This document shows positions 40,087 through 48,670 of a stretch of DNA of 64,000 bases, piece by piece (positions within the stretch are counted from its first letter, which is position 1; each line of letters begins with the position of its first letter). The stretch comes from Nitratireductor aquimarinus (GTDB lineage Bacteria; Pseudomonadota; Alphaproteobacteria; Rhizobiales; Rhizobiaceae). Made by a program: the position numbers and the translations under genes. Location of the stretch: the NCBI RefSeq assembly GCF_046773475.1, contig NZ_CP177239.1, positions 3,782,001 through 3,846,000 on the forward strand, in the 5' to 3' direction. Under the pieces are notes generated by a model. The model did not search any database, was not told the DNA's origin, and saw nothing but the letters and a program-made list of their open reading frames with translations.

Positions 40087-41049
40087 ATGAGCAACGATAT
40101 TTTCACGGGCTGCATTCCCGCGCTGATGACCCCGTGCAAGGACGACCGGACGCCGGATTTCGACGCGCTGGTGCGCAAGGGAAAAGAGCTGATCGCGGCA
40201 GGCATGCGCGGCGTTGTCTATTGCGGGTCCATGGGTGACTGGCCGCTTCTGACGGATGAGGAGCGCATGGAGGGCGTGGCGCGTCTGGTCGAGGCTGGCG
40301 TTCCCGTGATTGTCGGCACCGGTGCGGTCAACACCGCCAAGGCAGTGGAGCATGCGGCGCATGCGGCCAAGGTGGGTGCTCATGGTCTGATGGTCATCCC
40401 GCGTGTCCTGTCGCGCGGCAATTCGCCCGCAGCACAGCGCAACCACTTCAAGGCCATTCTCGCGGCTGCGCCCGACCTGCCGGCGGTCATCTACAACAGC
40501 CCGTATTATGGCTTCGCCACCCGTGCCGACCTGTTCTTCGCGCTGCGCGCCGAGCATCCCAATCTGGTTGGCTTCAAGGAATTCGGCGGCGCTGCCGATC
40601 TGCGTTACGCGGCCGAGAACATCACCAGCGGTGACGAGACGATCAAGCTCATGATCGGCGTCGACACGACTGTCGTTCATGGTTTCGTCAATTGCGGCGC
40701 CAGCGGCGCGATCACCGGCATCGGCAATGTGCTGCCGAAGGAAGTGCTGCATCTGGTTGCGCTCAGCCAGGCTGCCGCTGCCGGTGACGCCGATGCGCGC
40801 CAGCGGGCCGCCGAGCTGGATGCGGCGCTGGCCGTTCTCTCTTCCTTCGACGAAGGGCCGGATCTCGTCCTCTACTACAAGCACATGATGGTGCTGAACG
40901 GCGACAAGGAATACACCCTGCATTTCAACGAGACGGACGAGCTCTCCGACAGCCAGCGCGGCTATGCCGAGGCGCAGTATCGCCTGTTCCGCGAATGGTA
41001 TGCGGAGTGGAGCAAGCTGCCCGGCGCGGTGACCAAATACGCCGCCTGA
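40087..41049 (+). CDS. DHDPS-family enzyme, likely pyrroline-4-hydroxy-2-carboxylate deaminase
   Basis: This is a 320-residue class I aldolase-fold enzyme of the dihydrodipicolinate synthase/N-acetylneuraminate lyase family. The Schiff-base Lys164 (GFKEFGG) and the catalytic Tyr136 (IYNSPYYG) are intact. The family is broad, but within a cluster holding an epimerase, a DadA-type oxidase and a ketoglutarate-semialdehyde dehydrogenase it should convert 1-pyrroline-4-hydroxy-2-carboxylate to 2-oxoglutarate semialdehyde with loss of ammonia. The ATG at 40087 is preferred, with GGAGACGAGC before it. A strong terminator follows, so it is the last gene of its transcript. Confidence 0.85.
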   Translation: MSNDIFTGCIPALMTPCKDDRTPDFDALVRKGKELIAAGMRGVVYCGSMGDWPLLTDEERMEGVARLVEAGVPVIVGTGAVNTAKAVEHAAHAAKVGAHGLMVIPRVLSRGNSPAAQRNHFKAILAAAPDLPAVIYNSPYYGFATRADLFFALRAEHPNLVGFKEFGGAADLRYAAENITSGDETIKLMIGVDTTVVHGFVNCGASGAITGIGNVLPKEVLHLVALSQAAAAGDADARQRAAELDAALAVLSSFDEGPDLVLYYKHMMVLNGDKEYTLHFNETDELSDSQRGYAEAQYRLFREWYAEWSKLPGAVTKYAA

Positions 41050-41066
41050 GGCCTGTGACGACAAAT

Positions 41067-41102
41067 AAAGCCCTCCCGGCTGGTTCCGGGAGGGCTTTTT
41101 TT
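41067..41102 (+). terminator. Rho-independent terminator after the deaminase gene
   Basis: There is a 13-bp stem (arms 41067-41079 and 41086-41098, core GCCCTCCCGG) with a six-base loop, followed by a run of T. The arms begin with A residues, so it may act on both strands and also end the convergent Ldh_2 gene. Confidence 0.9.
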
Positions 41103-41130
41103 CGATGTTATGAAGGCTGACCCTAAGGGG

Positions 41131-42159
41131 TTAGACCGCGTCCAGCCCCTGTTCGCGCAGCCGCTCCAGCAGCGCCATCTCGTCTGCACTGAGGCGAATG
41201 CCTTCCGCGCGGGCCTTTGCCCTGGCCGCGAAACGGCGCTGCGATGGCAGGCGTGCGCCCTGTCCGGCAAACGCTTCGAACAGCACCTCGGCGCGCGCCA
41301 TCGGGTCGCCTGCGCGCCCCTGTGCGAAACGGGCGGGATCGAAGGCGAGGATCAGTTCGCCATGGGCGGGCGCGAGTGTGGTGGTGCCCAGGGCTTCCAG
41401 CGCCTCGGGGCTGGTCAGGTCGCCGATCATCACACCGGCCAGCAGCTCGACCATGGTTGAGATGGCCGAGCCCTTGTGTCCGCCGAAGGGCAGCATTGCA
41501 CCGGCAAGTGCTGCTTCCGGGTCGGTGGTCGGGTTGCCGTCCGGATCGATGGCCCAGCCCTCGGGCAGGGTTTTGCCGGCGCGTCGATGCAGCTCGATCT
41601 CACCGCGCGCGGCGACGCTGGTGGCGAAATCGAACACATAGGGATCTTTGTCGCGGCGCGGCCAGCCGAAGGCAAACGGGTTGGTTCCCAGAAGCGGGGC
41701 GCTGCCGCCGGCGGGTGCGACGCTGGCATAGCTCGGGCACATGGCCATGGCGGCAAGGCCCTGTTCGGCCAGTGCCTCGACCTCCGGCCAGAGGGCCGCA
41801 AAATGCGTGCAGTCGTTGATGACGAGCGCGGCCAGCCCCATCGTGCGGGCTTTTTCCGCCAGCACCGGTGCGCCAAGCTCGAACGCGGCATTGGCGAAGC
41901 CGCCGCGCGCATCAACGCGAACAATCGCGGTCCCGTCGCTGGTCAGCGCCGGCTCGGCATCCGGCACGACCTTGCCGGCCTTGATGGTGCGCAGGCAGCC
42001 CTCGATGCGATAGACGCCATGCGATTTGCAGGCGTCGCGCTCACCCGCCACGATCACGCGCGTAACCGCCCCCGCATGCAGCGGTGACAGCCCTCCCTTG
42101 CGCAGGATCTCCTCGACGAGCTGTTCCAGTTCGCCGATGGCCAGCGTTGTTTCCGTCAT
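41131..42159 (-). CDS. Ldh_2-family oxidoreductase, likely 1-pyrroline-2-carboxylate reductase
   Basis: This is a 342-residue NAD(P)-dependent enzyme of the malate/L-sulfolactate dehydrogenase family. SHGVYR with the catalytic His, NDCTHFAALWPEVE and GGHKGSAISTMVE are the family motifs. Members such as DpkA/LhpD reduce 1-pyrroline-2-carboxylate (or piperideine-2-carboxylate) to L-proline. That activity fits the dehydratases at 52287 and 53989, which would yield this imine from 3-hydroxyprolines. The ATG at 42159 has GGAGGAAAGGAC upstream; an open extension of 59 codons is rejected. It is divergent from the semialdehyde dehydrogenase gene. Confidence 0.85.
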   Translation of the reverse strand: MTETTLAIGELEQLVEEILRKGGLSPLHAGAVTRVIVAGERDACKSHGVYRIEGCLRTIKAGKVVPDAEPALTSDGTAIVRVDARGGFANAAFELGAPVLAEKARTMGLAALVINDCTHFAALWPEVEALAEQGLAAMAMCPSYASVAPAGGSAPLLGTNPFAFGWPRRDKDPYVFDFATSVAARGEIELHRRAGKTLPEGWAIDPDGNPTTDPEAALAGAMLPFGGHKGSAISTMVELLAGVMIGDLTSPEALEALGTTTLAPAHGELILAFDPARFAQGRAGDPMARAEVLFEAFAGQGARLPSQRRFAARAKARAEGIRLSADEMALLERLREQGLDAV

Positions 42160-42195
42160 AAAATGTCCTTTCCTCCGGTTGCTGGGTTGCAATCC

Positions 42196-42211
42196 TGTAT
42201 ACATATTGTAT
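42196..42211. promoter_or_regulatory. Operator candidate in the divergent promoter
   Basis: TGTATACA (42196-42203, perfect palindrome) overlaps the start of an ATTGTAT element (42205-42211). It lies between the divergent Ldh_2 and aldehyde dehydrogenase genes. TGTATACA is a typical GntR-type half-site pair. Control by the nearby GntR regulator is inferred. Confidence 0.5.
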
Positions 42212-42309
42212 GCAGAAAGAGGCGGATGCAAGCCATGCAGCAGCAAAGACCTGCGGCTTTCCGACACCCTCGCGATGGACTGAAACCCACAGCAAGAAGG
42301 AGGGGACTC

Positions 42310-43827
42310 ATGCCCTTCAAACCTCACGGCAAACACCTGATTGCAGGTGAATGGATCGCTGGCAGCGACACGTTCGAATCATCGCCCGCGCACGGTCCCA
42401 GCCATCACTATTCGGTGGGCACCGTCGATCTCGTGGATCGCGCGGTTCAGGCTGCCGAGCAGGCGTTCGAGACCTATTCGGCGACCTCGCGCGAACAGCG
42501 CGCCGTCTTCCTCGAGACCATCGCTGACGAGATCGATGCGCGTGGCGCAGACATCACCGAAATCGGAACGCAGGAGACGGGCCTGCCCGCCGGTCGGCTC
42601 GAAGGAGAGCGTGGACGCACGGTCGGCCAGCTTCGCCTGTTCGCCGATCACATCCGCAAGGGTGACTATCTGGACCGTCGGCATGATGCGGCTCTTCCCG
42701 ATCGCCAGCCCGCTCCGCGCCCGGAACTGGTGATGGTGCAGCGCCCGATCGGGCCGGTCGCGGTGTTCGGCGCATCGAATTTCCCGCTCGCGTTCTCGAC
42801 CGCCGGTGGCGACACGGCCGCCGCGCTGGCCGCAGGCTGCCCGGTCGTGGTGAAGGGCCATTCGGCGCATCCCGGCACCGGCGAGATCGTCGCCGAGGCG
42901 ATCCTTGCGGCAGTTGAAAAATGCGGCATGCCCGCTGGCGTCTTTTCGCTCATCCAGGGCGGCGACCGCAAGGTTGGCGCCGCGCTTGTGCAGCACCCGC
43001 TGATCAAGGCAGTTGGCTTCACCGGCAGCCTTGCCGGCGGACGCGCCCTGTTCGATCTGTGCGCCGCGCGGCCCGAGCCGATCCCCTTCTTTGGCGAGCT
43101 TGGTTCGGTCAATCCGATGTTCGTGATGCCGGAGGCGCTTCAGGCGCGCGGCGAGGAAATCGGACGCGGCTGGGCCGGGTCGCTGACCATGGGGGCAGGG
43201 CAGTTCTGCACCAATCCCGGCATCGCCCTTGTCATTGATGGTGAAGCTGCCGACCGTTTCATCGCGGCCGCCGCCGATGGGCTGAAGCAGATCGACGCGC
43301 AGGTGATGCTGACGGACGGCATCGCGCAGGCCTTCTGCTCTGGCCGTGATCAGATTGCGCAAAGCAGCGCCGCGCGCCCGGTCATGGTGACCGAGGCCGA
43401 GGGGCGCAGCGCCTCGCCGGCTCTCTACGAGACCACGGCGGCGGAGTTCCTCGAGAACCCGATGCTGCATCACGAAGTGTTCGGCCCGCTCGGCCTCGTC
43501 GTGCGTGCGGCTTCGGCTGAGGAGTTCGAGGCCATCGCGCGCGGTCTGGAGGGACAGCTCACGGCGACGCTGCATATCGACGAAGCCGACATCGAGGCTG
43601 CGCAGGCGCTGCGTCCGATCCTTGAACGCAAGGCCGGTCGCCTGCTGGTCAATGGCTTCCCGACCGGTGTGGAAGTTTCCGACACGATGGTGCATGGCGG
43701 GCCTTATCCGGCCAGCACCAATTTCGGAGCGACCAGTGTCGGCACGCTGTCGATCCGGCGTTTCCTGCGGCCGGTCTGCTACCAGAACATGCCCGAGGCG
43801 CTGCTGCCGGAAGACGCGCGCGGCTGA
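42310..43827 (+). CDS. 2-oxoglutarate semialdehyde dehydrogenase (aldehyde dehydrogenase family)
   Basis: This is a 505-residue NAD(P)-dependent aldehyde dehydrogenase. The catalytic Cys300 (GAGQFCTNPG), the general-base Glu263 (FGELGSVNP) and Asn157 (ASNFP) are intact. The sequence is of the ketoglutarate-semialdehyde dehydrogenase branch, which is also linked to sugar-acid and hydroxyproline degradation. In this context it oxidises the deaminase product to 2-oxoglutarate. The ATG at 42310 has AGGAGGGG upstream; the reading frame is open further but starts inside the divergent promoter. A strong terminator follows 45 bases after the stop. Confidence 0.88.
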   Translation: MPFKPHGKHLIAGEWIAGSDTFESSPAHGPSHHYSVGTVDLVDRAVQAAEQAFETYSATSREQRAVFLETIADEIDARGADITEIGTQETGLPAGRLEGERGRTVGQLRLFADHIRKGDYLDRRHDAALPDRQPAPRPELVMVQRPIGPVAVFGASNFPLAFSTAGGDTAAALAAGCPVVVKGHSAHPGTGEIVAEAILAAVEKCGMPAGVFSLIQGGDRKVGAALVQHPLIKAVGFTGSLAGGRALFDLCAARPEPIPFFGELGSVNPMFVMPEALQARGEEIGRGWAGSLTMGAGQFCTNPGIALVIDGEAADRFIAAAADGLKQIDAQVMLTDGIAQAFCSGRDQIAQSSAARPVMVTEAEGRSASPALYETTAAEFLENPMLHHEVFGPLGLVVRAASAEEFEAIARGLEGQLTATLHIDEADIEAAQALRPILERKAGRLLVNGFPTGVEVSDTMVHGGPYPASTNFGATSVGTLSIRRFLRPVCYQNMPEALLPEDARG

Positions 43828-43871
43828 CCGCACTGCGGTTCAGGGAGCTTGGCTCCAATCGTCCTTGAAGG

Positions 43872-43915
43872 GGCGCGGTGTGCATCATGGATGCGCGCCG
43901 CGCCTTTTCTTTTTT
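43872..43915 (+). terminator. Rho-independent terminator after the aldehyde dehydrogenase gene
   Basis: There is a long hairpin with outer arms 43872-43878 and 43898-43904 (GGCGCGG/CCGCGCC) and an inner GTGCATC/GATGCGC stem around a three-base loop, followed by TTTTCTTTTTT. It separates the dehydrogenase from the TRAP operon. Confidence 0.9.
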
Positions 43916-43983
43916 GGGTTCAACCGGTTCCGCCGGCTTTCGGAACAGGGGGCGCGCGCCTTCAAAAATTTAATTATTTTTTT

Positions 43984-44010
43984 TGTCGACATGGAGAATT
44001 GAGTTTGTAT
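43984..44010. promoter_or_regulatory. Shared motif before the TRAP operon
   Basis: TGTCGACA (43984-43991) is followed by TTTGTAT (44004-44010), about 70 bases before the dctP-type gene. The same pair of elements lies before the deaminase gene and, with one change, before the ABC operon. Confidence 0.5.
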
Positions 44011-44077
44011 AAATTTTGAGTGCATCCATAGCCGGCTTTGGTTGGATGCCACCAAGAACGTCAAAGGAGGAGTTGAT

Positions 44078-45139
44078 ATGTTTCTTGATCTCAAAGGTTT
44101 GGCCTTTGCCGGAGCAGTGGCGCTGGCCGCCACGGCCGCACAGGCGCAGGAAGTGACCTGGCGCGTGCCGACCTCGGTGCCCGAAGGTTCTCCCTTCTAT
44201 GTGAATTTCCTTGAGCGCTTTGCCGACAATGTCGACCGCCTGACGGATGGTGCTGTCGAGATCCAGCCATTCGGCGCGGGCATTCTCGTTCCGGCGCTTC
44301 AGGTCTATGACGGTGTGAAGGACGGCATTGTCGAGGCCGGCCACTCCACGCCGAGCTATCTCGTCAACCAGAACCCGGTGAATGCGATCTTCGCAGGTTT
44401 TCCTGGCGGCATGGGCCCCGAAGCCTATTCCACCTGGATCTTCGAAGGCGGTGGCCGTGAGAAGCTTTCCGAACTGCGCGCCGAAGAAGGTCTGAAGTCG
44501 CTGGTCGTCGGTATTGGTTCTTCCGAGATCATGGCGCACGCCAACAAGCCGATCAAAGGCGCTGCCGACCTCAAGGGCCTGAAATACCGTACATCCGGTC
44601 CCTGGGCCGAGGTGATGCGCGACTATTTCGGTGCGGTTCCGACCGTCGTGCCGCCGGGTGAAATCTACACGCTTCTGGAGCGCAAGGGCGTCGACGCCAT
44701 TGAGTGGGGCCCGCCCTCGGGCAATCTGCCGGAAGGGTTCCATGAGGCCGCGCCGTATATCGTCGTGCCGGGCGTGCATCAGCCGACCTTCCTGTGGGAA
44801 GTGGTCGTCAAGCAGGAGACCTGGGACGCACTCGACGATGCCCTCAAGGCAAAGATCGAAGCTGCATCCGAGCTGACCACGATGCAGTCGCTGATCCATT
44901 TCTATGATCAGGACATGAAGGCGATGGAGACGCTTCGCTCCAGCAAGGCTGAGGTGATCGAGCTGGAACCTGCCTTCCAGCAGGAACTGTCCGATGCCGG
45001 GCGCGACTGGATACGCAAGACCGCCGAAGCGCAGAAGGCCGACGGCAAGCCGCTCATGGCTGAAATCCTCGACGAGTACTTCGCCTATGAGAATCGCTGG
45101 GCGGAGCAGAGCGGCTATCTGATCCGCAACGGCAACTAG
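44078..45139 (+). CDS. TRAP transporter substrate-binding protein (DctP family)
   Basis: This is a periplasmic solute receptor of a TRAP transporter, 353 residues. The signal peptide ends at TAAQAQ. The family motif region with the Arg that anchors carboxylates is seen in LKGLKYRTSGPWAEVM, and EWGPPSGNLPEGFHE is also conserved. GGAGGAG precedes the ATG at 44078. It is followed by the small and large membrane subunits. Carboxylate-type ligands are usual, and its position inside the hydroxyproline island suggests a proline-like or hydroxyproline substrate; this is inferred. Confidence 0.9.
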   Translation: MFLDLKGLAFAGAVALAATAAQAQEVTWRVPTSVPEGSPFYVNFLERFADNVDRLTDGAVEIQPFGAGILVPALQVYDGVKDGIVEAGHSTPSYLVNQNPVNAIFAGFPGGMGPEAYSTWIFEGGGREKLSELRAEEGLKSLVVGIGSSEIMAHANKPIKGAADLKGLKYRTSGPWAEVMRDYFGAVPTVVPPGEIYTLLERKGVDAIEWGPPSGNLPEGFHEAAPYIVVPGVHQPTFLWEVVVKQETWDALDDALKAKIEAASELTTMQSLIHFYDQDMKAMETLRSSKAEVIELEPAFQQELSDAGRDWIRKTAEAQKADGKPLMAEILDEYFAYENRWAEQSGYLIRNGN

Positions 45140-45155
45140 ACGCGGGGAGGCGATC

Positions 45156-45677
45156 ATGAAGAGCTTCCTGCTCTCCGTCGCAGACCGGATTTCCCTCGGG
45201 TTGAACTACATCGCGCAGGCGATGGTGCTGATCCTGATCGCCTCCATGCTTTATGAGGTGGTGGCGCGCTATGTCTTTGGCGCGCCGACGCTCTGGGCCT
45301 TCGATATCGCTTACATGAGCACGGGCGTGCTCTTCGTTCTCGGAGCGGCGCAGGCGCTGCGCGAAGACGCCCATGTGCGCATCGACTTCCTGTCGTCGCG
45401 CATGCCGGTGCGGGTGCGTGGCGCTATCGACGGTTTTGCCTTTCTTGCGGTGCTCTGCCCGGTCTTCACATGGCTGGCGCTGATCGCCGGCCAGCGTGCG
45501 CTGCGCGCCTGGCAGACCGGAGAGGTGGAGCATGTCAGCCCGTGGGCCCCGCTGATGTGGCCATTCTACAGCGCTCTGGCGATCGGCCTTGCCGCGCTGG
45601 CGCTGCAACTTGTCGCCGAGGGGCTGCGGGCGTTGACCGCACCGCGTAGCGACGACAGTTTCAAGATCGAGACCTGA
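45156..45677 (+). CDS. TRAP transporter small permease (DctQ family)
   Basis: This is a 173-residue protein with four membrane helices of the DctQ family; FDIAYMSTGVLFVLGAAQ with HVRIDF in the following loop is typical. It links the binding protein to the large membrane subunit. Its start follows the dctP stop by 16 bases with GGGGAGGCG between, and the large subunit begins two bases after its stop. Confidence 0.88.
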   Translation: MKSFLLSVADRISLGLNYIAQAMVLILIASMLYEVVARYVFGAPTLWAFDIAYMSTGVLFVLGAAQALREDAHVRIDFLSSRMPVRVRGAIDGFAFLAVLCPVFTWLALIAGQRALRAWQTGEVEHVSPWAPLMWPFYSALAIGLAALALQLVAEGLRALTAPRSDDSFKIET

Positions 45678-45678
45678 C

Positions 45679-46992
45679 ATGCTGATTGCAGGACTTATGT
45701 TTCCGGCGCTGTTCGCGCTGATCCTGTTGGGCTTGCCCATCGCCTTTTCCCTGATCGTCGTGGCAGTCGGGGCAGGGCTTGCGGCCTTCGGCGAGGTGGC
45801 TTTCAACCAGCTTTACGGCTCGTTCTATTCCGCCTCGACGAATTTTATCCTGTCGGCGATCCCGATGTTCATTCTCATGGGCGCGCTGCTGGAGCGTTCG
45901 GGCATCGCCGAACGCCTGTTCCGTGTCATGAACCTGTGGCTTGCCCGCCTGCCGGGTGGACTGGCGCTGGCGACCGTCGCCATGGGCGCGATCTTTGCTG
46001 CTGCCGCCGGCGTTGTCGGTGCGGTCGAGGTGATGATCGGCATGATGGCGATCCCGGCAATGCAACGGGCGCGCTACGGCAACTCGCTGATCGCAGGCAC
46101 GATCTGCGCTGGCGGCTCGCTGGGGACGATGATCCCGCCCTCCGTCATTGCCGTGATGTACGCTTCGCTCGCGCAGATGTCGGTGGGCAAGCTGCTCGCC
46201 GGCATGATGGTGCCCGGACTTTTGATGGTGGTCCTGTTCCTGGGCTACATCTTCATCCATGGCCTCATCAATCCGCCGCAGCCAGAGCCCGGTGATCCGG
46301 AAGAGGAAACGGTCGCGCTCGGAGAAAAGCTGTGGCTGACGGTCACGGTCATGCTGCCGGTGGTGCTTTTGATCCTTGCCGTTCTGGGATCGATCCTGGC
46401 CGGCATCGCGTCGCCGACCGAGGCAGCCGCAGTGGGTGCTGCCGGCGCATTGGCCCTTTGTGTTCTCAATGGGCGTTTCTCCGTGCCGATGCTGCGCGAC
46501 GCGCTTGCGATCACGGTGCGGATTTCGGCGATGATCCTGCTGATCGTTGCAGCCGGCACGATGTTCATGGGAGCGTTCGCGGCCAATGGCGGCGCTCGGC
46601 TGATCCGCGAGTTCATCGACAGCGCCGGGCTTGGCCCGACAGGAATGATCATCTTCTTCCTGCTGGTGGTCTTCGTCCTTGGCTTCGTTCTGGACTGGAC
46701 CGCGAACGTGCTGATCTGCGTGCCGCTTTTCACGCCCTTCATCCGTGCGGCCGGCATTGATCCGGTGTGGTTTGCGACGCTGGTGCTGATCGTGATCCAG
46801 ACAGGGTATCTGACGCCACCCATGGCATCGTCGATCTTCTACCTGAAATCGATCGCGCCGCCGGGCATGACCTATGGCCAGATGTGCCGTGGCGTTCTGC
46901 CCTTTATCGCCCTGCAGGTTCTGACCCTGCTGCTGGTCGCTTCCTTCCCCGCGCTCGCCACATGGCTTCCCGACAGGATCGTGGGATTCTGA
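45679..46992 (+). CDS. TRAP transporter large permease (DctM family)
   Basis: This is a 437-residue protein of about 12 membrane helices, the sodium-coupled transport subunit of the TRAP system. MFILMGALLERSGIAERLF, AGGSLGTMIPPSVIAVMY and the C-terminal LTPPMASSIFYLKSI are conserved in DctM proteins. It is the last gene of the TRAP operon; no clear terminator follows, and the ABC operon begins 133 bases on. Confidence 0.9.
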   Translation: MLIAGLMFPALFALILLGLPIAFSLIVVAVGAGLAAFGEVAFNQLYGSFYSASTNFILSAIPMFILMGALLERSGIAERLFRVMNLWLARLPGGLALATVAMGAIFAAAAGVVGAVEVMIGMMAIPAMQRARYGNSLIAGTICAGGSLGTMIPPSVIAVMYASLAQMSVGKLLAGMMVPGLLMVVLFLGYIFIHGLINPPQPEPGDPEEETVALGEKLWLTVTVMLPVVLLILAVLGSILAGIASPTEAAAVGAAGALALCVLNGRFSVPMLRDALAITVRISAMILLIVAAGTMFMGAFAANGGARLIREFIDSAGLGPTGMIIFFLLVVFVLGFVLDWTANVLICVPLFTPFIRAAGIDPVWFATLVLIVIQTGYLTPPMASSIFYLKSIAPPGMTYGQMCRGVLPFIALQVLTLLLVASFPALATWLPDRIVGF

Positions 46993-47013
46993 CAAACAAT
47001 GGAAAATTTTTTC

Positions 47014-47040
47014 TGTCGGCAATAAATATGCAAATTGTAT
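47014..47040. promoter_or_regulatory. Shared motif before the amino-acid ABC operon
   Basis: TGTCGGCA (47014-47021, one mismatch from TGTCGACA) is followed by ATTGTAT (47034-47040), about 90 bases before the ABC binding-protein gene. This third copy supports a common control element for the hydroxyproline island. Confidence 0.45.
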
Positions 47041-47124
47041 TTTTGTAGGTTTTGTGATTGCCTGCACTGGTTTCAGCCGCGCTGCGTGCCGGCCGGCTGA
47101 AACTCAAAAACCTGGGAGAGAGAC

Positions 47125-47934
47125 ATGAACTTCAAGATTATCGCTGGTGGCCTGATGGCTGCCGCCATGGTTGCTGGCCCGGCAAAGGCCGACAAGCTGG
47201 ACGACATCATCGCCTCCGGCACGCTGCGCTGTGCGGTGGTGCTGGACTTCCCGCCCATGGGCTCGCGCGATGAGAACAACGAGCCGATTGGCTTCGACGT
47301 CGACTATTGCAACGACCTTGCCAAGGCGCTGGGCGTTGAGGCCGAGATCGTCGAAACCCCGTTCCCCGACCGCATTCCCGCACTCGTTTCGGGCCGTGCG
47401 GATGTGGGTGTCGCCTCGACGTCCGACACGCTTGAGCGCGCCAAGACGGCGGGCTTCACCATTCCCTACTTCGCCTTCACCAATGTTGTCCTGACCCGCG
47501 ATGGCACCGAGATCGACGGTTATGAATCGCTCAAGGGCCGCACCGTCGGATCGGTTGCCGGCACCTATGAGGCCATCGCTCTGGAAGAGGACATCAAGAA
47601 GTGGGGTGAGGGCGGCAGCTTCCGTCCCTACCAGTCGCAGGCCGATGTGTTCCTCGCGCTGTCGCAGGGCCAGATCGACGCCACTGTCGTGACTTCCACG
47701 GTTGCCTCCTCCATCGTGGAGAGCGGCCGCTATGAGGGCCTGACCATTGGCGGCGACGCGCCTTACCTGCCCGACTATGTGTCGCTGATCACGCTGCGCA
47801 GCGAATACGGCCTGCTGAACTATCTCGACCTGTTCATCAACCAGCAGGTGCGCACGGGCCGTTACGCGGAACTCTACGACAAGTGGGTCGGCAGCGAAGC
47901 ACCGGACCTGACGGTCAACAAGGTTTACCGCTGA
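47125..47934 (+). CDS. Amino-acid ABC transporter binding protein (SBP_bac_3)
   Basis: This is a periplasmic receptor of the polar amino-acid family, 269 residues. The signal peptide ends near GPAKAD. The N-terminal strand ASGTLRCAVVLDFPPMGSRDENN, IGFDVDYCNDLAKALG and DVGVASTSDTLERAKTAGFTIP match the family. GGGAGAGAGAC precedes the ATG. It starts an operon with two permeases, an ATPase and the hydroxyproline enzymes, so the ligand is probably a hydroxyproline or related imino acid. A hairpin separates it from the first permease gene. Confidence 0.9.
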   Translation: MNFKIIAGGLMAAAMVAGPAKADKLDDIIASGTLRCAVVLDFPPMGSRDENNEPIGFDVDYCNDLAKALGVEAEIVETPFPDRIPALVSGRADVGVASTSDTLERAKTAGFTIPYFAFTNVVLTRDGTEIDGYESLKGRTVGSVAGTYEAIALEEDIKKWGEGGSFRPYQSQADVFLALSQGQIDATVVTSTVASSIVESGRYEGLTIGGDAPYLPDYVSLITLRSEYGLLNYLDLFINQQVRTGRYAELYDKWVGSEAPDLTVNKVYR

Positions 47935-47942
47935 TCCGGGAA

Positions 47943-47961
47943 GGGGGGCTTTGCGCCCCCC
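47943..47961 (+). other. Stem-loop after the ABC binding-protein gene
   Basis: GGGGGGC and GCCCCCC form a 7-bp stem with a five-base loop directly after the binding-protein stop, without a U-tract. It probably raises the level of the binding-protein mRNA over that of the permeases. That role is inferred. Confidence 0.6.
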
Positions 47962-47992
47962 CGCCCAATACGGACACAAAGCGGAGCGCAGG

Positions 47993-48658
47993 ATGTTCGA
48001 TTACACCTTTCAATGGCGGCAGGCCTTTCGTGCCCTGCCGCAGATGCTGGACGGTGCGCTTGTAACGATGCAGATCGCGGTTCTGTCGATGGTGATCGGC
48101 ATAACCATTGCGGTGCTTCTGGCGGTGGCGCGCAACTCCGGTTCAAAATGGCTGCAATGGCCGGCCATGGCCTGGGTCGAGGTGGCGCGCAACACGCCCG
48201 CCCTGTTTCAGATCTACATGGCGCATTTCGGCCTCGGTTCCTTCGGTATCTATCTCAGCCCCTTCGTCGCGCTTCTGGCCGGCATCACCTTCAACAATGC
48301 CGGATATCTGTGCGAGACCTTTCGCGGCGCGCTGCGGGCGATCCCCGGCACGCAGGTGCGCGCGGGCCGCTCGCTCGGCATGGGGCAGGCCAAGGCGTTT
48401 CGCCTGATCGTGATGCCGCAGATGTTTCGCATCGCGTTTCTGCCGACCACCAACCAGATGGTCTGGGCGATCCTCATGACCTCGCTCGGTGTGACCGTCG
48501 GCATGAGCACCGATCTGACCGGTGTGACGCAGGATCTCAACGCACGAACCTTCCGCACCTTCGAGCTCTTCGCTCTGGCCGCCGTGCTTTACTACTGCAT
48601 CGCCAAGGCCGTGATGTTCGCAGCGCGGCTCGTCGCCTGGCGCCTGTTCCGGTATTGA
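47993..48658 (+). CDS. Amino-acid ABC transporter permease 1
   Basis: This is a HisM/GlnP-type permease, 221 residues with about five membrane helices. It carries the EAA-like loop of the family (GTQVRAGRSLGMGQAKAFRL) and the N-terminal ALVTMQIAVLSMVIGI. The ATG at 47993 follows GCGGAGCGCAGG. A longer reading frame upstream would run through the hairpin. It is followed by a second permease 12 bases on; the pair forms the channel of the amino-acid importer. Confidence 0.9.
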   Translation: MFDYTFQWRQAFRALPQMLDGALVTMQIAVLSMVIGITIAVLLAVARNSGSKWLQWPAMAWVEVARNTPALFQIYMAHFGLGSFGIYLSPFVALLAGITFNNAGYLCETFRGALRAIPGTQVRAGRSLGMGQAKAFRLIVMPQMFRIAFLPTTNQMVWAILMTSLGVTVGMSTDLTGVTQDLNARTFRTFELFALAAVLYYCIAKAVMFAARLVAWRLFRY

Positions 48659-48670
48659 GGAGGAAAGGCG

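Noticed and set aside
45661..47067. A 468-codon open frame opposite the TRAP large permease gene
   Set aside because: It is antisense to an intact DctM protein; the translation is rich in His, Gln, Asp and Arg without a domain.
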